From IMG/VR virus record IMGVR_UViG_3300018424_008687, positions 1-37,800 of that record: DNA of 37,800 nt; one strand, given 5' to 3'. The stretch's first letter is position 1. Every line of letters begins with the position of its first letter. This stretch comes from a virus. The position numbers and the translations under genes are program-made. Shown here piece after piece: positions 26,754 to 35,773 of this stretch. The notes under the pieces are model-generated. The model searched no databases. It had not been told where the DNA came from and worked only from the letters and a program-made list of their open reading frames with translations.

Positions 26754-28090
26754 TAAACCTCAATACTATTCCACCAATTTATGAGGTCCTCGTTTTGTGA
26801 GAAGATACCTTCGATTACACCTAAATTACCCCTATGTCTATCAATCTCCTGTAGTCTTTTTTTGCCTCTCTTTATTCCCTCCTCCCAATCATCATACTCC
26901 TCTTGGAATGTCTTTTTCTTTTTTATGTCCTCGAAACATGTGACGTAATTATAAATCTTTGGGTGTGTTTTAGACTTTTCCCTCGCATATTCAATGATAT
27001 CATCGAGTATTGGGTTTAGAATTTCTCGTGGTATCATCATGGGTGACATAACAATACTACTATCGAAAGAGAAAGTGGTTTTGATTAGTGTATGTACATC
27101 TAAATCCGCAGTAATGTCTATCATCTCCTTCATAGAGAATAATCCCGGTGAGGTTACAGTTAAATCAAATGCGGTACCATATTCACCATACTGTTCATTT
27201 AAGAATAAACCTTCTTTAAAATTTTCAATCCACGAGTCCCACTTGATCCCGTGTCTAACATATTCGACATTACTACCAATACCATCAATACTCGCACAAA
27301 TCTGAACACTCTTAAAATGTGGTAGATAATCATATAAATAATGGTCCTTATATCTCACCCTACTCAAATTGGTATTGTATCTTACCGTAACGTTTTTTGA
27401 TTGTCCATTATCAACCAAATACTTCATCACGTCCCAATGTATGTCCCACATAAGTGGTTCACCACCAACCCAATATATTTCCTCAATCCTACCGTCGTAA
27501 ACCGCATCCCATAATTCTTTTTCCGCCACTTCTGTTTGGAATTCTTGGATCATAGGTTTATTTTCTTTTAACGCCCACGCGTCACCCCCACTTGAATATC
27601 TACCCAACTTACGATTTTCAGCCTCCCATGATGATGATAATTGGTCACCACACATTCTACATTTAAAATTACATAGGTTTGTAATTCTGTAGTCAAAGGA
27701 TATCGGTTTCAATTCGGTATAACCATCGTCATTTGTCTTTTCGAATATTTCGTCAATCTTATGGGGAAAAAGAGTTTTCGTGAAGTAATCCCTATAAACA
27801 TGGATATTCAAGATTTGATTATTACAAACATCACATTGAGAGATCTTCTCACCCGCCATAAGTTTCTTCCTTATGTCCATCATATATGGACTATTCCAAT
27901 GTTCTTCCAAACTCGCAGGTTTATATTCGGAATTCTCGTCGGCCTTATCTGCATCGATATATTGTGTTGCCCAAGTCGCCTTTTCTCTACTTGCACAACA
28001 TAATCTCCTTTCACTTTGAGGTGAGAGGTATGTGTGTGTCCACGGTGCAACACAAAACGTTTTATTTCCTTCTGATGGTTTAATTTTCAT
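26753..28090 (-). CDS. Radical SAM enzyme with N-terminal twitch-like cluster (CC type)
   Basis: This 445-residue protein is closest in design to the radical SAM protein at 20826-22034. The auxiliary Cys are first (Cys13 in FCVAPWTHT, Cys31-Cys32, Cys86/Cys89 in CDVCN), then the core Cys140-x3-Cys144-x2-Cys147 (CNFKCRMC), GGEP at 209-212, a TNLS strand and SIDGIGSNVEYVRHGIKW. FCVAPW..TYLSP....LCC is a signature I associate with twitch-domain radical SAM proteins, found in phages and in bacterial glycan loci. It ends with INWWNSIEV, like the ...WWDSI and EEFFNKI ends of the other copies. Starts 2 bases after the SPASM-type gene. Reaction unknown. Confidence 0.9.
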   Translation of the reverse strand: MKIKPSEGNKTFCVAPWTHTYLSPQSERRLCCASREKATWATQYIDADKADENSEYKPASLEEHWNSPYMMDIRKKLMAGEKISQCDVCNNQILNIHVYRDYFTKTLFPHKIDEIFEKTNDDGYTELKPISFDYRITNLCNFKCRMCGDQLSSSWEAENRKLGRYSSGGDAWALKENKPMIQEFQTEVAEKELWDAVYDGRIEEIYWVGGEPLMWDIHWDVMKYLVDNGQSKNVTVRYNTNLSRVRYKDHYLYDYLPHFKSVQICASIDGIGSNVEYVRHGIKWDSWIENFKEGLFLNEQYGEYGTAFDLTVTSPGLFSMKEMIDITADLDVHTLIKTTFSFDSSIVMSPMMIPREILNPILDDIIEYAREKSKTHPKIYNYVTCFEDIKKKKTFQEEYDDWEEGIKRGKKRLQEIDRHRGNLGVIEGIFSQNEDLINWWNSIEV

Positions 28091-28092
28091 AT

Positions 28093-29250
28093 TTAATTAC
28101 ATTTCCCACAAACAGTCTTACAAAAAATAAACTGTGTGTTATTCTCAAAATTATCATAGACAAACTCATGCAAAACACCGCTCTCCAAAACCTCATTTAT
28201 GGTTCTATTATTCAATGAAAATTTGTCTATACCTATATCTATAAGTTTATTTAAAATCTCTTTCTGTTTGTCGTTTTCGTCACCCTTAGAATTCTCAATA
28301 CTAAGTGAGTATTCAGGGGGTATCATACAACAGGGCATCAAATAACCGTCATATGTTATATACAAGTTGTGTTGACTCTCTGATAGGTTTGATGGGTCTT
28401 TACTATTCTTAGAATAACATGTTTGTTGGAAATTATCCCCGTTCACATCAACCCTATTAAAATCAGTATATTCATACGGTCTCTTAATATGGTTATATTC
28501 GATAACGTTATCCTCAACAACAAGTGGTTTTTGTCCTAAGTCCTCCGTAGAGAGAATTAGGTTTAATTCGATACTATCCGATAAAGACCACTTTTTGTTT
28601 GATAGTTTATTAGTAAGGTTATTCGATTCATAGGTTAAACTATGGGTATATTCCCCTTTCATGTTATACCCACGAGTATATTGACCCAACGTAAAAGGTT
28701 CCCTTAAGAAGAGACTATTACAACCTATGTCCGTACAAAAATCATATATGGGTTTAATTTGATCCCTTGTTTGGTCCCACAATAGAAACTGTATCTCTAT
28801 TTGATTTTTATCGATTACATTTTCAGAGAATGATCTGATATTCTCTTCGACTTTTTTCCATTTTGCGTTTATCCGATATAGTTCGTTTTTGTCACCATAT
28901 CCGTCAATACCAAAGGTTATCCAAACACCTAACTTAGCCAATTCTTTATATTGGTTTGGTTTACCGATACCCCCATTGGTACTTATATGTATATGACAAC
29001 TTGGATTAGAATCCCTAACCCATTTTAGTATATTAACGACTTCGGGATTACCCATCCCGTCACCGAAATTACCACAAACATTAAAGTATTCTAATTTGGA
29101 TACGAGATCGTCACCGACAACTCTTTGGACCTCACTTAAAGTCCAATATGTTTGATTAAACTGATTGTATACACCCCCATCCCTACGAGGACAGACAGGA
29201 CATCCCGCATTACATAGTGACGATATTTCAAAATCTAAATGGGTAATCAT
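28093..29250 (-). CDS. Radical SAM enzyme of conventional SPASM-like layout
   Basis: This 385-residue protein has the core cluster at the extreme N-terminus, Cys13-x3-Cys17-x2-Cys20 (CNAGCPVC), with GNFGDGMGNPEV in the place of GGEP. The auxiliary Cys are C-terminal: Cys278, Cys307-Cys308 (GYLMPCCM) and Cys377/381/384 (FCKTVCGKC), which is the standard SPASM-like arrangement and the opposite of the other four radical SAM proteins here. SPASM enzymes usually modify peptides, but some act on sugars. It overlaps the preceding radical SAM gene by 4 bp and is followed by another after 2 bases, so they are probably expressed at similar levels. Product unknown. Confidence 0.9.
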   Translation of the reverse strand: MITHLDFEISSLCNAGCPVCPRRDGGVYNQFNQTYWTLSEVQRVVGDDLVSKLEYFNVCGNFGDGMGNPEVVNILKWVRDSNPSCHIHISTNGGIGKPNQYKELAKLGVWITFGIDGYGDKNELYRINAKWKKVEENIRSFSENVIDKNQIEIQFLLWDQTRDQIKPIYDFCTDIGCNSLFLREPFTLGQYTRGYNMKGEYTHSLTYESNNLTNKLSNKKWSLSDSIELNLILSTEDLGQKPLVVEDNVIEYNHIKRPYEYTDFNRVDVNGDNFQQTCYSKNSKDPSNLSESQHNLYITYDGYLMPCCMIPPEYSLSIENSKGDENDKQKEILNKLIDIGIDKFSLNNRTINEVLESGVLHEFVYDNFENNTQFIFCKTVCGKCN

Positions 29251-30839
29251 TCATCATCTTTGTCATTAATGAAATCCATCATTTCATTTTGCATGTTATC
29301 CACATCATCTTCAGGTTCCACGTAGTCTTGTGCACCGGGATTTGCCCATTGGGGATCTAACACCCATCCTTCTTTCTTGGCGGTATCTAAAACTTCGTCG
29401 ACGTAACGATTTGATTTTGCATCATCACCATCAACTAAACCTTTTAATGGTGCAATGTTAGTTTCAGGTATACTATCCCACCATTCTTTTAACATTGGGA
29501 ACGCCTCTAAGAAGTTTTTACCTCTCCTCATATCGTATTGAGTATAAAAAGATTTAAAATCCCTTTCTCTCGATTCTAAAGAGGATGTAAATGCGTGACC
29601 CGTACTAACTTCTCTGATGTAGGTGACCAAACGGGTCATACTATCCTTTTCCCATTGGATAAACCCATTCTTTTCATCATCCCAATTGTCGTTAATCCAT
29701 TTCTCAATTGCATCCGCTCTTTCAAGTCTTATTTCTTTGGGTAGTGTTACTATCGATTGAAATGATGGGAATCTTAAAATATTGAACGAACATACAGGTG
29801 ATTGTGTGTTGTGTTTCTTTTTGAGTTTTAACATCTCATCCATGAATTCAGGTAGACTGAATAAACACAACGCATTTATGGTCATCATACAATTACTTGA
29901 TTGTACATTACCTTCACCTAACATCCTATCCATGTTTGTGATCCATTTATCCCAAACTAAACCATCTCTAATGTACTCGGCTTGTATCCCAACCGCCTCA
30001 CAACTTGTATAGAGGTGAAAACTTTTAATGTTGTGGGATGCTTTAAGTAACTCCTCAAATAACGCATCTTTCTGACCAAGATTGGAGTTCACCGCAAATT
30101 CAACTTCACACTCAGGGTGTTGCTCCCACCACTTCATCAACTTCCAAAAATCTTTAGACATGGTCGGTTCACCACCTGTAACTCTAAGTTCCCTTAAAGT
30201 GTGTTGTAATTCACCTTCCCACCATTTCCAAAACGCCTCAATGTATGGGTTACCTTCATTCTTCCTACCATACGGCATCGAATGTGATCCGTCGTGTTGG
30301 AACGCCGCTGCACCGTCAGACACTAAATTCTGATATGCACCATTCTTCTTAACGTCGTTTTGCCACTGTGTTGAAAAGGAAGCATTACAATAAGAACAAC
30401 CAAAATTACAATTAGGGTCAAATGCAATTTCTAACGTCTTTAAATCAACATCTTCCTCCCATCCAAAGGTTTCCTTACACTCATTCAATTCCTCATCAGT
30501 GTAAATAACAGATTTATGTACCCTATCGGATATCTTTTCAGGCCCTAAGTCTTCAATCTTCCAACAGTATTCACATTCTTTGGGTCTCTCACCCTCCAAC
30601 ATCTGTTTTCTTATGAGTTTCTTATATTGTGTGTTGTGGATTGCTTTATGGTTCATTGCCACCTCCTCTAAAGGAATTTTATGTGCGGGTGGGTGGTGAC
30701 AACTCGCCGTCGTACCATTACCTAACCAAATAGTTGCATTATACCATTTTGCACCACAGAAAGAAGGTGAAACCTTGTTCACCACACGATCTCTGTAGTC
30801 GAGATAACTCTCATCGTGTTTTTTTGCTATTATACCCAT
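29247..30839 (-). CDS. Radical SAM enzyme with N-terminal twitch-like cluster (CHH type)
   Basis: This 530-residue protein has an N-terminal auxiliary region that differs from the CC type: Cys28, then Cys47-His48-His49-Pro (SCHHPPAHKIP) and Cys89/Cys92 (CEYCWKIED). The core is Cys144-x3-Cys148-x2-Cys151 (CNFGCSYC), with GGEPTM at 222-227 and a TSCEAVGIQAEYIRDGLVW segment. Its sister is the protein at 31503-32885, with which it shares NPY(I/V)EAFWKWW. The last 60 residues are acidic and low-complexity (EPEDDVD...NDKDDE), perhaps a contact for a partner. It lies 1 base after the free LamG gene. His in the auxiliary site may change the cluster's ligands. Confidence 0.9.
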   Translation of the reverse strand: MGIIAKKHDESYLDYRDRVVNKVSPSFCGAKWYNATIWLGNGTTASCHHPPAHKIPLEEVAMNHKAIHNTQYKKLIRKQMLEGERPKECEYCWKIEDLGPEKISDRVHKSVIYTDEELNECKETFGWEEDVDLKTLEIAFDPNCNFGCSYCNASFSTQWQNDVKKNGAYQNLVSDGAAAFQHDGSHSMPYGRKNEGNPYIEAFWKWWEGELQHTLRELRVTGGEPTMSKDFWKLMKWWEQHPECEVEFAVNSNLGQKDALFEELLKASHNIKSFHLYTSCEAVGIQAEYIRDGLVWDKWITNMDRMLGEGNVQSSNCMMTINALCLFSLPEFMDEMLKLKKKHNTQSPVCSFNILRFPSFQSIVTLPKEIRLERADAIEKWINDNWDDEKNGFIQWEKDSMTRLVTYIREVSTGHAFTSSLESRERDFKSFYTQYDMRRGKNFLEAFPMLKEWWDSIPETNIAPLKGLVDGDDAKSNRYVDEVLDTAKKEGWVLDPQWANPGAQDYVEPEDDVDNMQNEMMDFINDKDDE

Positions 30840-30840
30840 A

Positions 30841-31506
30841 TTATTTTTCTAAAATTTTATGAATGAAATTACAATTACCTGTAAAATCATATACTTTGTA
30901 ATTCGTCTTCTCTTTAAAATCGTACAACCCAACCACTTCATAATCACCAACGTCCTTGGTTTCATAGATTGATTTGATATTATTAAAAGATAAGTATTTT
31001 TTTGATATTAATAAATGATCAATGTCATATTCACAGTAGTTTAGGTTAAATCCATTATGAGGGAAATTACCTGACCCAAAAAGAATATGAGGTTCATGAC
31101 CCACACTTAATTTTTGACCTCCAACCATCATTTTTTCAAGTACTACCATATCATTAATTAAAACCTCAATGTAGTTAAGTTGTTTATTATATCTGATAGT
31201 TATAAAATTCCAATCCCAACCTAATTCGTTGTTTATGAAAAGATACTCTGCCTCCACTTTACCATCTTTTTCAAAATTGCAGATGAAAAGAAGGTTATTG
31301 TTTTCTTTTTCCACGTCCAATCCCATGTAGTTAGGTAGTTTCGCAAATAAAGTCCTCTTAGATGGTTCCTTACTTAGTATTTTAACCCTCATATTGATGG
31401 TAAAATCATTTCCACCCTCAAAAACGGAACCTATGTCTCCTTTATTTATTCCATATGAGACCGTATCGGGCCACAATAACCATGGTTCTCCGTGTTCTAT
31501 TGTCAT
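30841..31506 (-). CDS. Free-standing LamG/concanavalin-like lectin domain protein
   Basis: This 221-residue protein has LamG-like jelly-roll features: VFEGGNDFTINMRVKIL near the N-terminus, the paired strands WNFITIRYNKQLNYIEVLIND (about 116-136) and a C-terminal YDIDHLLISKKYLSFNNIKSIYE, the usual closing strand and helix of LamG folds. There is no signal peptide and no catalytic motif. It lies between two CHH-type radical SAM genes, with a 4-bp overlap on one side and a 1-base gap on the other. The same type of domain is inserted in all three GT7 enzymes upstream, so it may bind the glycan or acceptor that they handle and present it to the radical SAM enzymes. That role is inference. Confidence 0.75.
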   Translation of the reverse strand: MTIEHGEPWLLWPDTVSYGINKGDIGSVFEGGNDFTINMRVKILSKEPSKRTLFAKLPNYMGLDVEKENNNLLFICNFEKDGKVEAEYLFINNELGWDWNFITIRYNKQLNYIEVLINDMVVLEKMMVGGQKLSVGHEPHILFGSGNFPHNGFNLNYCEYDIDHLLISKKYLSFNNIKSIYETKDVGDYEVVGLYDFKEKTNYKVYDFTGNCNFIHKILEK

Positions 31507-32885
31507 ATCTTAATTTTATTAAAGAATTCTTCTAATTCAGGGAACGTCTTAATAAAATCAGTCCCTCTACGTCTATCATGTTCAAGAACGAACCTTTTAA
31601 AGTTTTGTCTTTCGATGATTTTATCATCACCTGACTCAGAAATAGACCAATCATAAATTCTCTTTATTTTTTCGGTTTCAACTTCTGTCATACCCATGTG
31701 TTTATTATCAAAAACAGGAACACCTAAGTAAAGTGATAACTCAGCATTGGTTAGTATTAATTCCTTATGTTCATCGGTGAGTAATTTAACCGATTGATGA
31801 GCTGGATATCTTAAATAAGAAGTATCTAACAATATTGGGTGTAACCAAAATCTATCTTCATTATAGTGGTCATATTTTAATTGGTGGACGTTCTTTATTA
31901 GTTTGTTATAAGTAAAGGGACTCATTAGGTTATAAGTGGACATAATGGTTACCGTAACTTTAGGTAATTCACTTAATACTTTATTAAGGTTATCCCAAAA
32001 TTTATTAAACTCGAGTCCATTTCTTATATACTCCGCTTGTTCACCCCACGCATCCACTGAAGTGAATAGTATTACCTCTTTGACTCTATCCTCATCTATA
32101 ATTCTCTTGAGTTTCTCAATCATTCTATCGATAAGTCCGTCAACCACACCTAAATTAGAATTAATTGCAAATTTTAATTCTTTATTTGGGTTTGGGTGTT
32201 CGATTATGTAGTCCAATACTTTCCATGTGTCTTTAGATAGTAGAGGTTCTCCTCCTGTAATTCTAAATGTGTTTAAGTCTTCATAGAGTTCGGGCCACCA
32301 CTTCCAAAACGCCTCGACATAAGGATTGTATTCACTCTGTAGTATGGGTACACTACCTTCCGCAACCATGGTTTCATAACTATTAAATGATGGTTGTGTT
32401 GGATATCCTCCGTGTTCTTTCGATTCCTGAAACCATTTAGATGAATATGCGGGTCCACAATAAGAACATTTGAAGTTACATGTGTTGGTAAATGACACCT
32501 CCACATATCTCGGATTAAAATCTGACTTCCAATCCGAGTTAACGATTTCATCGAAGTGAGGTTTAGACCACGGTTCTGAGGATTTATAGATACGATCAGA
32601 ATATACATCTGAGTTATCTTCAATGTTCCAACAGTATTCACACTCGGAAGGTCTACCTCCCGTTAACATTTCCTTTCTCTTATACTTTTTGAAGATGGTG
32701 TTGTGTAATGCCTTAGGATTTTTCTCCACCTCCCTTACGGGGATTTTATGTACACTTGGGTGGTGACATGAGTGGTTAAAACCTGTTTGTAAATGCATGG
32801 TGACTTGTGTCCATTTTGCAAGACACATCCCACACCCAACAGAGTTTAATTTATTTTTAGTCTCTTCAAAATTAGTATTTGACAT
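31503..32885 (-). CDS. Radical SAM enzyme with N-terminal twitch-like cluster (CHH type)
   Basis: This 460-residue protein is the second CHH-type copy. The N-terminal auxiliary residues are Cys18/Cys21, Cys40-His41-His42-Pro (SCHHPSVHKIP) and Cys82/Cys85 (CEYCWNIED). The core is Cys136-x3-Cys140-x2-Cys143 (CNFKCSYC), with GGEPLL at 211-216 and TSVDAWGEQAEYIRNGLEF. Its N-terminal 220 residues match the protein at 29247-30839 closely, including ALHNT..KK..RK.ML.G.RP.ECEYCW. It ends without the acidic tail of its sister. It starts by a 1-bp TAATG overlap with GT7 copy 1. The shared operon suggests the radical SAM chemistry acts on the GT7 substrate or product. Confidence 0.9.
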   Translation of the reverse strand: MSNTNFEETKNKLNSVGCGMCLAKWTQVTMHLQTGFNHSCHHPSVHKIPVREVEKNPKALHNTIFKKYKRKEMLTGGRPSECEYCWNIEDNSDVYSDRIYKSSEPWSKPHFDEIVNSDWKSDFNPRYVEVSFTNTCNFKCSYCGPAYSSKWFQESKEHGGYPTQPSFNSYETMVAEGSVPILQSEYNPYVEAFWKWWPELYEDLNTFRITGGEPLLSKDTWKVLDYIIEHPNPNKELKFAINSNLGVVDGLIDRMIEKLKRIIDEDRVKEVILFTSVDAWGEQAEYIRNGLEFNKFWDNLNKVLSELPKVTVTIMSTYNLMSPFTYNKLIKNVHQLKYDHYNEDRFWLHPILLDTSYLRYPAHQSVKLLTDEHKELILTNAELSLYLGVPVFDNKHMGMTEVETEKIKRIYDWSISESGDDKIIERQNFKRFVLEHDRRRGTDFIKTFPELEEFFNKIKI

Positions 32886-34318
32886 TACAGTTTTACGTTT
32901 AACATTTCACAATCATCGTCAAACATAATAGTTTCCACTAATTCGTATTTGAGATTAGACATTCCGTCGTTTTTATAGTCGATTTTCTTTTGTTGCATTT
33001 CCCTAACGAATCTCTTTTCGTTCTTTGCGGTGGTCTCTCCTTGATGCCACTTACCATTAACAAAACCTAAGTCCAAATGTGGTAAACAGTAAAACTTACC
33101 ATCTCTTCTATATGGTAATATGTTTTCAACGATTTCGATGTCGGTATTTCTAATTTCTACATCATTTAAAGTACCAACAACACCATTAACCTTATCTGTG
33201 ATTTTACCATCACTAATATTTTCAAAGTCGAGATCCATAACTGCACCATCACTACCACCTTCAAAGACATGTGATATCTCTTCGGGTGAGAAGAATCTAT
33301 TATATACCTTACACTCGGCAATTTCACCTTTGAGTCTTGTGTTTGCTTGTGGGTCGAAACCTAAATAAAATGGATTTCTTAGATCATATCTTAATAATCT
33401 ATTATCAAAATCTAATGGTCTTTCTTCCTTTTTATTCCTAACATTGGTCGCCAACTCATCATTTACGTAACAATACATTTTCTTATTCTCCGCATCAATG
33501 GATATGGTAAGTCTTGTCCACATGTTCTCAAACCTCTTTATCCAATTATAAATCGGTGCCCTTGTCATATCAAATAATTGAAAGGTCATTGCTCTTGAGT
33601 TGTTGAATGATATTCCATAGTTGAATCCCCCACTTTTTCTAAAGATTGGGTACTCGATGAACTGTCTATCCTCATCACCCACTAACCATATTGGAACCTT
33701 ATCCTCTTGTTGTTGGGTTTTGACTAATAAGGTTATCGTATGATTCCTATTTAAGTACTCCACAACCCTCCTATTCGATGGAATTTCAACATGAGAAGTA
33801 TCTCCATTAAAGTATAACGAAGGTCTATTAGTTTTACTGTCAATTACTTTACCGGTGGTATACCCCTCATAGTAAGCCCTCCAAAACAGGTCGTCATCCT
33901 CCATACCCCAATCCCAATAATCGTTAGAGTATCCATTAGTTCTTTCAACCTGTTCCTTATTGAAAAGGATGACACCACCGAAGTATTGATCATAACTCAT
34001 ATCATATCCGTACTTTGATAGTTGAGTGGCGATATGTATTGGGGTCTCTTCAGGATACGAATAATCACAAGTCTCATCATAGGGTAACATATCAACATCA
34101 TGCCAAGCAATGTAATCACATCCATCCTCGAACGCTCTTTTTGCTGCAATATTTTTCATTGCACCCCTATTAAATAACTTATCATCGACTTGGTGAGCAA
34201 CATAAAATTTATGATCTATACCCTGTCTATTTAAGTGTTTTCTTAAGTGGGGTACCAATCTCTTTAAGTGTTCCTCCCTATCTCTATATGGTATACAAAT
34301 ACCTAATTTGTGACTCAT
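32885..34318 (-). CDS. GT7 beta-1,4-galactosyltransferase-like enzyme with inserted LamG domain, copy 1
   Basis: This 477-residue protein has an N-terminal GT7 half (1-150): IPYRDREEHL, FNRGAMKNIA, the metal-binding HDVDMLP (Asp74, Asp76), QYFGGVILFN and NGYSNDYWDWGMEDDD (128-143). Residues about 165-355 form a LamG domain (SLYFNGDTSHVEIP, WTRLTISIDAENKKMYCYVND, GEIAECKVYNRFFSPEEI). The GT7 pattern then resumes with a late NEKRFVREM and DGMSNLKYEL (451-460), corresponding to the DGLNSL.Y end of animal beta-4-GalT. Family enzymes use UDP-Gal or UDP-GalNAc and Mn2+. The animal catalytic core is about 270 residues, so the extra length is the lectin insert. Donor and acceptor here are unknown. 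It starts by ATGA overlap with copy 2. Confidence 0.9.
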   Translation of the reverse strand: MSHKLGICIPYRDREEHLKRLVPHLRKHLNRQGIDHKFYVAHQVDDKLFNRGAMKNIAAKRAFEDGCDYIAWHDVDMLPYDETCDYSYPEETPIHIATQLSKYGYDMSYDQYFGGVILFNKEQVERTNGYSNDYWDWGMEDDDLFWRAYYEGYTTGKVIDSKTNRPSLYFNGDTSHVEIPSNRRVVEYLNRNHTITLLVKTQQQEDKVPIWLVGDEDRQFIEYPIFRKSGGFNYGISFNNSRAMTFQLFDMTRAPIYNWIKRFENMWTRLTISIDAENKKMYCYVNDELATNVRNKKEERPLDFDNRLLRYDLRNPFYLGFDPQANTRLKGEIAECKVYNRFFSPEEISHVFEGGSDGAVMDLDFENISDGKITDKVNGVVGTLNDVEIRNTDIEIVENILPYRRDGKFYCLPHLDLGFVNGKWHQGETTAKNEKRFVREMQQKKIDYKNDGMSNLKYELVETIMFDDDCEMLNVKL

Positions 34319-35568
34319 ATTTGAACTGTTAATTTTCTATAACCCTTAAGGTTCTTATCTTTTATTAATTCATATTCTAAACTATTCAAACCCTCATTAG
34401 TAAAATCGTTTAATCCTTGTTTTACTATGTTGTTATAATAGATTTGATTATTTCTTGTTTCCTTATGTATCCAATTCTTTTCTACGGATGCATTATTGTC
34501 ATGGTATAACTCCCTGAAAATCCCATGCCTTCTTATTGGTTTAGGTATCGACGTTGAATGGTTAATCTCTCGATCGGTTACTTGTGACTTATACATCGTT
34601 AGATCTGTTGTTGAACACTTAATACCATTCAACTTTAGGGTTATTAAGTTCATATCAAACTCAACTCTTTCCTTATCTGAAATAGATCCCACATACATAA
34701 ACTTATTTTGTAGATCTAATATGTCATTATCCATTGTAACCTCACCAACAAACACGTCATTCATAAACATAGAAACCTTTCTATCTTTTTTAATGATTCT
34801 AAATGATGATGTGACATCATCTAAGACATCAGTGGTGATTGAATAAGGTTTCTTATCCTTATCGAAGACCTGAAAAAAGAAACGGTTGAATGAGTTGTAG
34901 AATAGACCTATATTATAACCCGGTATACAAATTAATGGGTACTCATCATATTCTTTATTTTCGTTAAAGTACCTTGAATTAACTTTAATTGTTGTATCAA
35001 TATTGAAATCGTTGGTTAAGAAGTCTTCTTCTATCTCAACTCTGCAGTACCCATCCTCGATAATCTCGACAGAATACTTACTGTAATTGTCCACACCAAC
35101 TTTCTCGGTGTCGAAGAATAAACCACCATGAGTAACTCTATGGAATAAGTCGTCATCTTCGAATCCCCATCCCCAATAGTTATTTGAATATCCGTTGATA
35201 CCAACGAAGTCCTCGGTATTAAAGATGGTTACACCACCGAAATATCTAAACAATATATCACCCTCCTTATTCTCAACTTTAGAAACTAATGATGTTGGGT
35301 ATTTTGGATAACTGTAGTCTACATCAATAGGTAATAAATCAACATCATGAAAGCACAAGTAATCGAACCCTTCATCAATTGCAATTTTAGATCCAATATT
35401 TAGAAGTTTACCTCTATTAAAAGGTCCGTTATCCGACTGTTCCACCACGAATATTTGATATTCCTCTATCCCATTTTGGGGTAGGAAATCACTCATATAC
35501 TTAATGAACGTTCTAAGATGATTGGGTCTATCCCTATACGGTACTATTATCGCCAGATTCTTCTTCAT
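34315..35568 (-). CDS. GT7 beta-1,4-galactosyltransferase-like enzyme with inserted LamG-like domain, copy 2
   Basis: This 417-residue protein uses the ATG at 35568 (MKKNLAIIVPYRDR). The frame stays open to a TTG at 35598, but that would add residues not found in the family. The GT7 half has VPYRDRPNHL, FNRGKLLNIG, HDVDLLP (Asp75, Asp77), RYFGGVTIFN and the intact NGYSNNYWGWGFEDDD (125-140). A beta-rich insert of about 200 residues (150-350) contains KKDRKVSMFMNDVFVG, a LamG-like strand pair but more diverged than in copy 1. The frame resumes with NEGLNSLEYELI at the C-terminus. This copy keeps the full WGWGxEDDD set, so it is the best candidate for an active enzyme. It overlaps the 79-residue gene by 35 bp. 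Confidence 0.88.
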   Translation of the reverse strand: MKKNLAIIVPYRDRPNHLRTFIKYMSDFLPQNGIEEYQIFVVEQSDNGPFNRGKLLNIGSKIAIDEGFDYLCFHDVDLLPIDVDYSYPKYPTSLVSKVENKEGDILFRYFGGVTIFNTEDFVGINGYSNNYWGWGFEDDDLFHRVTHGGLFFDTEKVGVDNYSKYSVEIIEDGYCRVEIEEDFLTNDFNIDTTIKVNSRYFNENKEYDEYPLICIPGYNIGLFYNSFNRFFFQVFDKDKKPYSITTDVLDDVTSSFRIIKKDRKVSMFMNDVFVGEVTMDNDILDLQNKFMYVGSISDKERVEFDMNLITLKLNGIKCSTTDLTMYKSQVTDREINHSTSIPKPIRRHGIFRELYHDNNASVEKNWIHKETRNNQIYYNNIVKQGLNDFTNEGLNSLEYELIKDKNLKGYRKLTVQI

Positions 35569-35773
35569 ATTCTCGTTTTGGTCTATTTGTCCCACCAATA
35601 GTCTTGGCTTTGCTTAATTCATAAAACTCATTCAGGTACCATTCAAGTCTTTGGGACCATGATGCGGTATCTAATTCGTAAACAAAATTGTTTATTCCTT
35701 CTAATGAATCTGCAATTCTTTCGAGGGCTTCTACACCCCTCTTATTTAAATTCTCTTTATCAGATGTCGCCAT
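35534..35773 (-). CDS. Small helical protein, 79 aa, unknown function
   Basis: This 79-residue protein begins MATSDKENLNKRGVEALERI, followed by ADSLEGINNFVYELDTASWS and QRLEWYLNEFYEL, and ends in a charged tail. Its residues 14-53 resemble residues 13-50 of the coiled-coil protein upstream (LE.(I/F)AD(S/T)LE.I....D..SWS/DDWS....L..YL.E), so the two probably share a small helical domain. It overlaps the coiled-coil gene by 14 bp and the GT7 copy 2 gene by 35 bp. No enzyme motif is visible. The overlaps and the paralogy to a neighbour support its being a real gene. Confidence 0.65.
   Translation of the reverse strand: MATSDKENLNKRGVEALERIADSLEGINNFVYELDTASWSQRLEWYLNEFYELSKAKTIGGTNRPKREYEEESGDNSTV

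Noticed and set aside
35569-35598. TTG start extending GT7 copy 2 by 10 residues
   Set aside because: The ATG at 35568 begins right at the conserved N-terminal strand, and TTG has no supporting Shine-Dalgarno.
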